DNA of 7,266 nucleotides. It comes from Abditibacteriota bacterium. GTDB lineage: Bacteria > Armatimonadota > UBA5829. A program made the translations under genes and the position numbers. The stretch lies in NCBI GenBank assembly GCA_017958015.1, contig JAGDDM010000035.1:1-7266 (forward strand), given 5' to 3'. The notes under the pieces are model-generated. The model saw only the letters and a list, made by a program, of their open reading frames with translations. It searched no databases and was not told where the DNA came from. Below, one piece after another: positions 6,522 through 7,266 of this stretch (the first letter of the stretch is position 1; each line of letters opens with the position of its first letter).

Positions 6522-7266
6522 GAGAAGGGAAACACGGAGAGAGGGATCGCGCCTTGGATATGCTCAAGGGTTTCGGCATATTCCTCATGGTCTACGGCCA
6601 CGTGGACGCCGTTTATCAGGCTACCATGGCATGGGCGTACATCTATTCCTTTCACATGCCCCTCTTTTTCATCGCCTCGGGCATGGTCTACAACCCGAAA
6701 AACGAAAGTTTTTGGGTGTTCTGCGCCAAGAAAGCGAAGTCCTTGCTGGTGCCCTATCTGTCGGTGATCTTGGGTTCTTTCGTTATAGGCTCCGTCATAG
6801 CCAACGCTACGGGACAGCCGTTTTTCTCCTTTGACGGGGAGTTTCTCAAAAGAATCTATATCTTTGTCTTCGGCAGATACGACAAAGCCCTCTACGATTT
6901 GGGAATGATTCATATCGGACCGGTATGGTTTCTTCACGCTCTGTTTTTCTCTTTCCTCGCCTTTTGGTTTATCGCAAAAACGAAGAAACCGATTATCGCG
7001 GTTATTACGGTTCTCCTCTGCGCCTTCGCCCTGTTCACTCAGCTGACAGAGGGACCGATGCTGCATTACGGTGTCAAAAACACACCCCTTAAGCTCTGGC
7101 TGTATTCACTGACAACCTTTTATCTCTGCGTGGGATATTTGTGTAAGTTATGGGGCATAGGCGAATGTATAAAGAAATACAACCCCTACACATCCGTCGT
7201 ATTGCTCGTCGCGTCAAGCGCCGCGGTACTCATCAATCACAGTTTCGGTTACATGCAGCATATAAA
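6518..7266 (+). CDS. Acyltransferase-3 family membrane protein (3'-truncated by window edge)
   Basis: This frame stays open to the window end, giving 249 complete codons. GTG 6518 overlaps the lepA TGA (GTGA) and has GGAG at 6507-6510 seven bases upstream. A TTG at 6554 is in frame but would cut the conserved N-terminus. Family motifs are clear: ERDRALDMLKGFGIFLMVYGH (R9-H28) with the putative catalytic His28 and Lys17 in the place of arginine in the R-x10-H motif; FHMPLFFIASG (45-55); KSLLVPYL; and GPVWFLHALF in a later helix. The protein is rich in membrane helices. Family members (OafA, NodX and relatives) transfer acetyl or other acyl groups onto extracytoplasmic glycans or lipids. The acceptor is unknown here. 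Tight coupling to lepA places it in the same transcript. Its sequence looks somewhat more AT-rich than lepA. The family call is firm; the substrate is open. Confidence 0.88.
   Translation, partial: MREGKHGERDRALDMLKGFGIFLMVYGHVDAVYQATMAWAYIYSFHMPLFFIASGMVYNPKNESFWVFCAKKAKSLLVPYLSVILGSFVIGSVIANATGQPFFSFDGEFLKRIYIFVFGRYDKALYDLGMIHIGPVWFLHALFFSFLAFWFIAKTKKPIIAVITVLLCAFALFTQLTEGPMLHYGVKNTPLKLWLYSLTTFYLCVGYLCKLWGIGECIKKYNPYTSVVLLVASSAAVLINHSFGYMQHI

Noticed and set aside
6383..7066. Minus-strand frame of 227 codons at the lepA/acyltransferase junction
   Set aside because: It covers two recognisable sense proteins and has no family-like motif of its own.

Overview
This window reads as a bacterial chromosomal segment of moderately high GC with every gene on the + strand. 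It starts inside one gene and ends inside another. The species cannot be fixed from the sequence. LepA and conventional Shine-Dalgarno sites show it is bacterial. The ArnE/ArnF-like pair and signal peptides without a visible cell-wall anchor lean weakly towards a Gram-negative-type envelope.

Region 1 (1-3943) is a tandem array of four paralogous secreted proteins related to the pectate-lyase-like right-handed beta-helix family (Pectate_lyase_3 / GH28-related). The first is present only as its C-terminal 147 codons. The other three are complete at 371, 374 and 370 residues, each with a signal peptide ending in PLWA. A strong intrinsic terminator (457-487) closes the first copy. A TATAAT promoter (near 499-527) and a good ribosome binding site open the next three.

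Region 2 (3950-4722) is a pair of overlapping small four-helix membrane proteins of the EamA/SMR type, closest by motif to ArnE/ArnF, the two halves of a lipid-linked sugar flippase. Region 3 (4722-6521) is a complete lepA (elongation factor 4). Region 4 (6518-7266) is the N-terminal 249 codons of a membrane acyltransferase of the acyltransferase-3 family. This gene runs off the window.

From 564 to the end the genes are separated by 6-16 bases or overlap by 1-4 bases, and I see no terminator between them. They therefore look like one transcript: three exported beta-helix proteins, a putative flippase pair, a translation factor and a putative glycan or lipid acyltransferase. The flippase pair and acyltransferase suggest an envelope-glycan theme, with lepA carried along by translational coupling; that theme is inference. 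The most unusual content is the tandem beta-helix family, with signs of mosaic divergence, and its operonic link to lepA. I found no RNA genes, CRISPR arrays, insertion sequences or phage genes.
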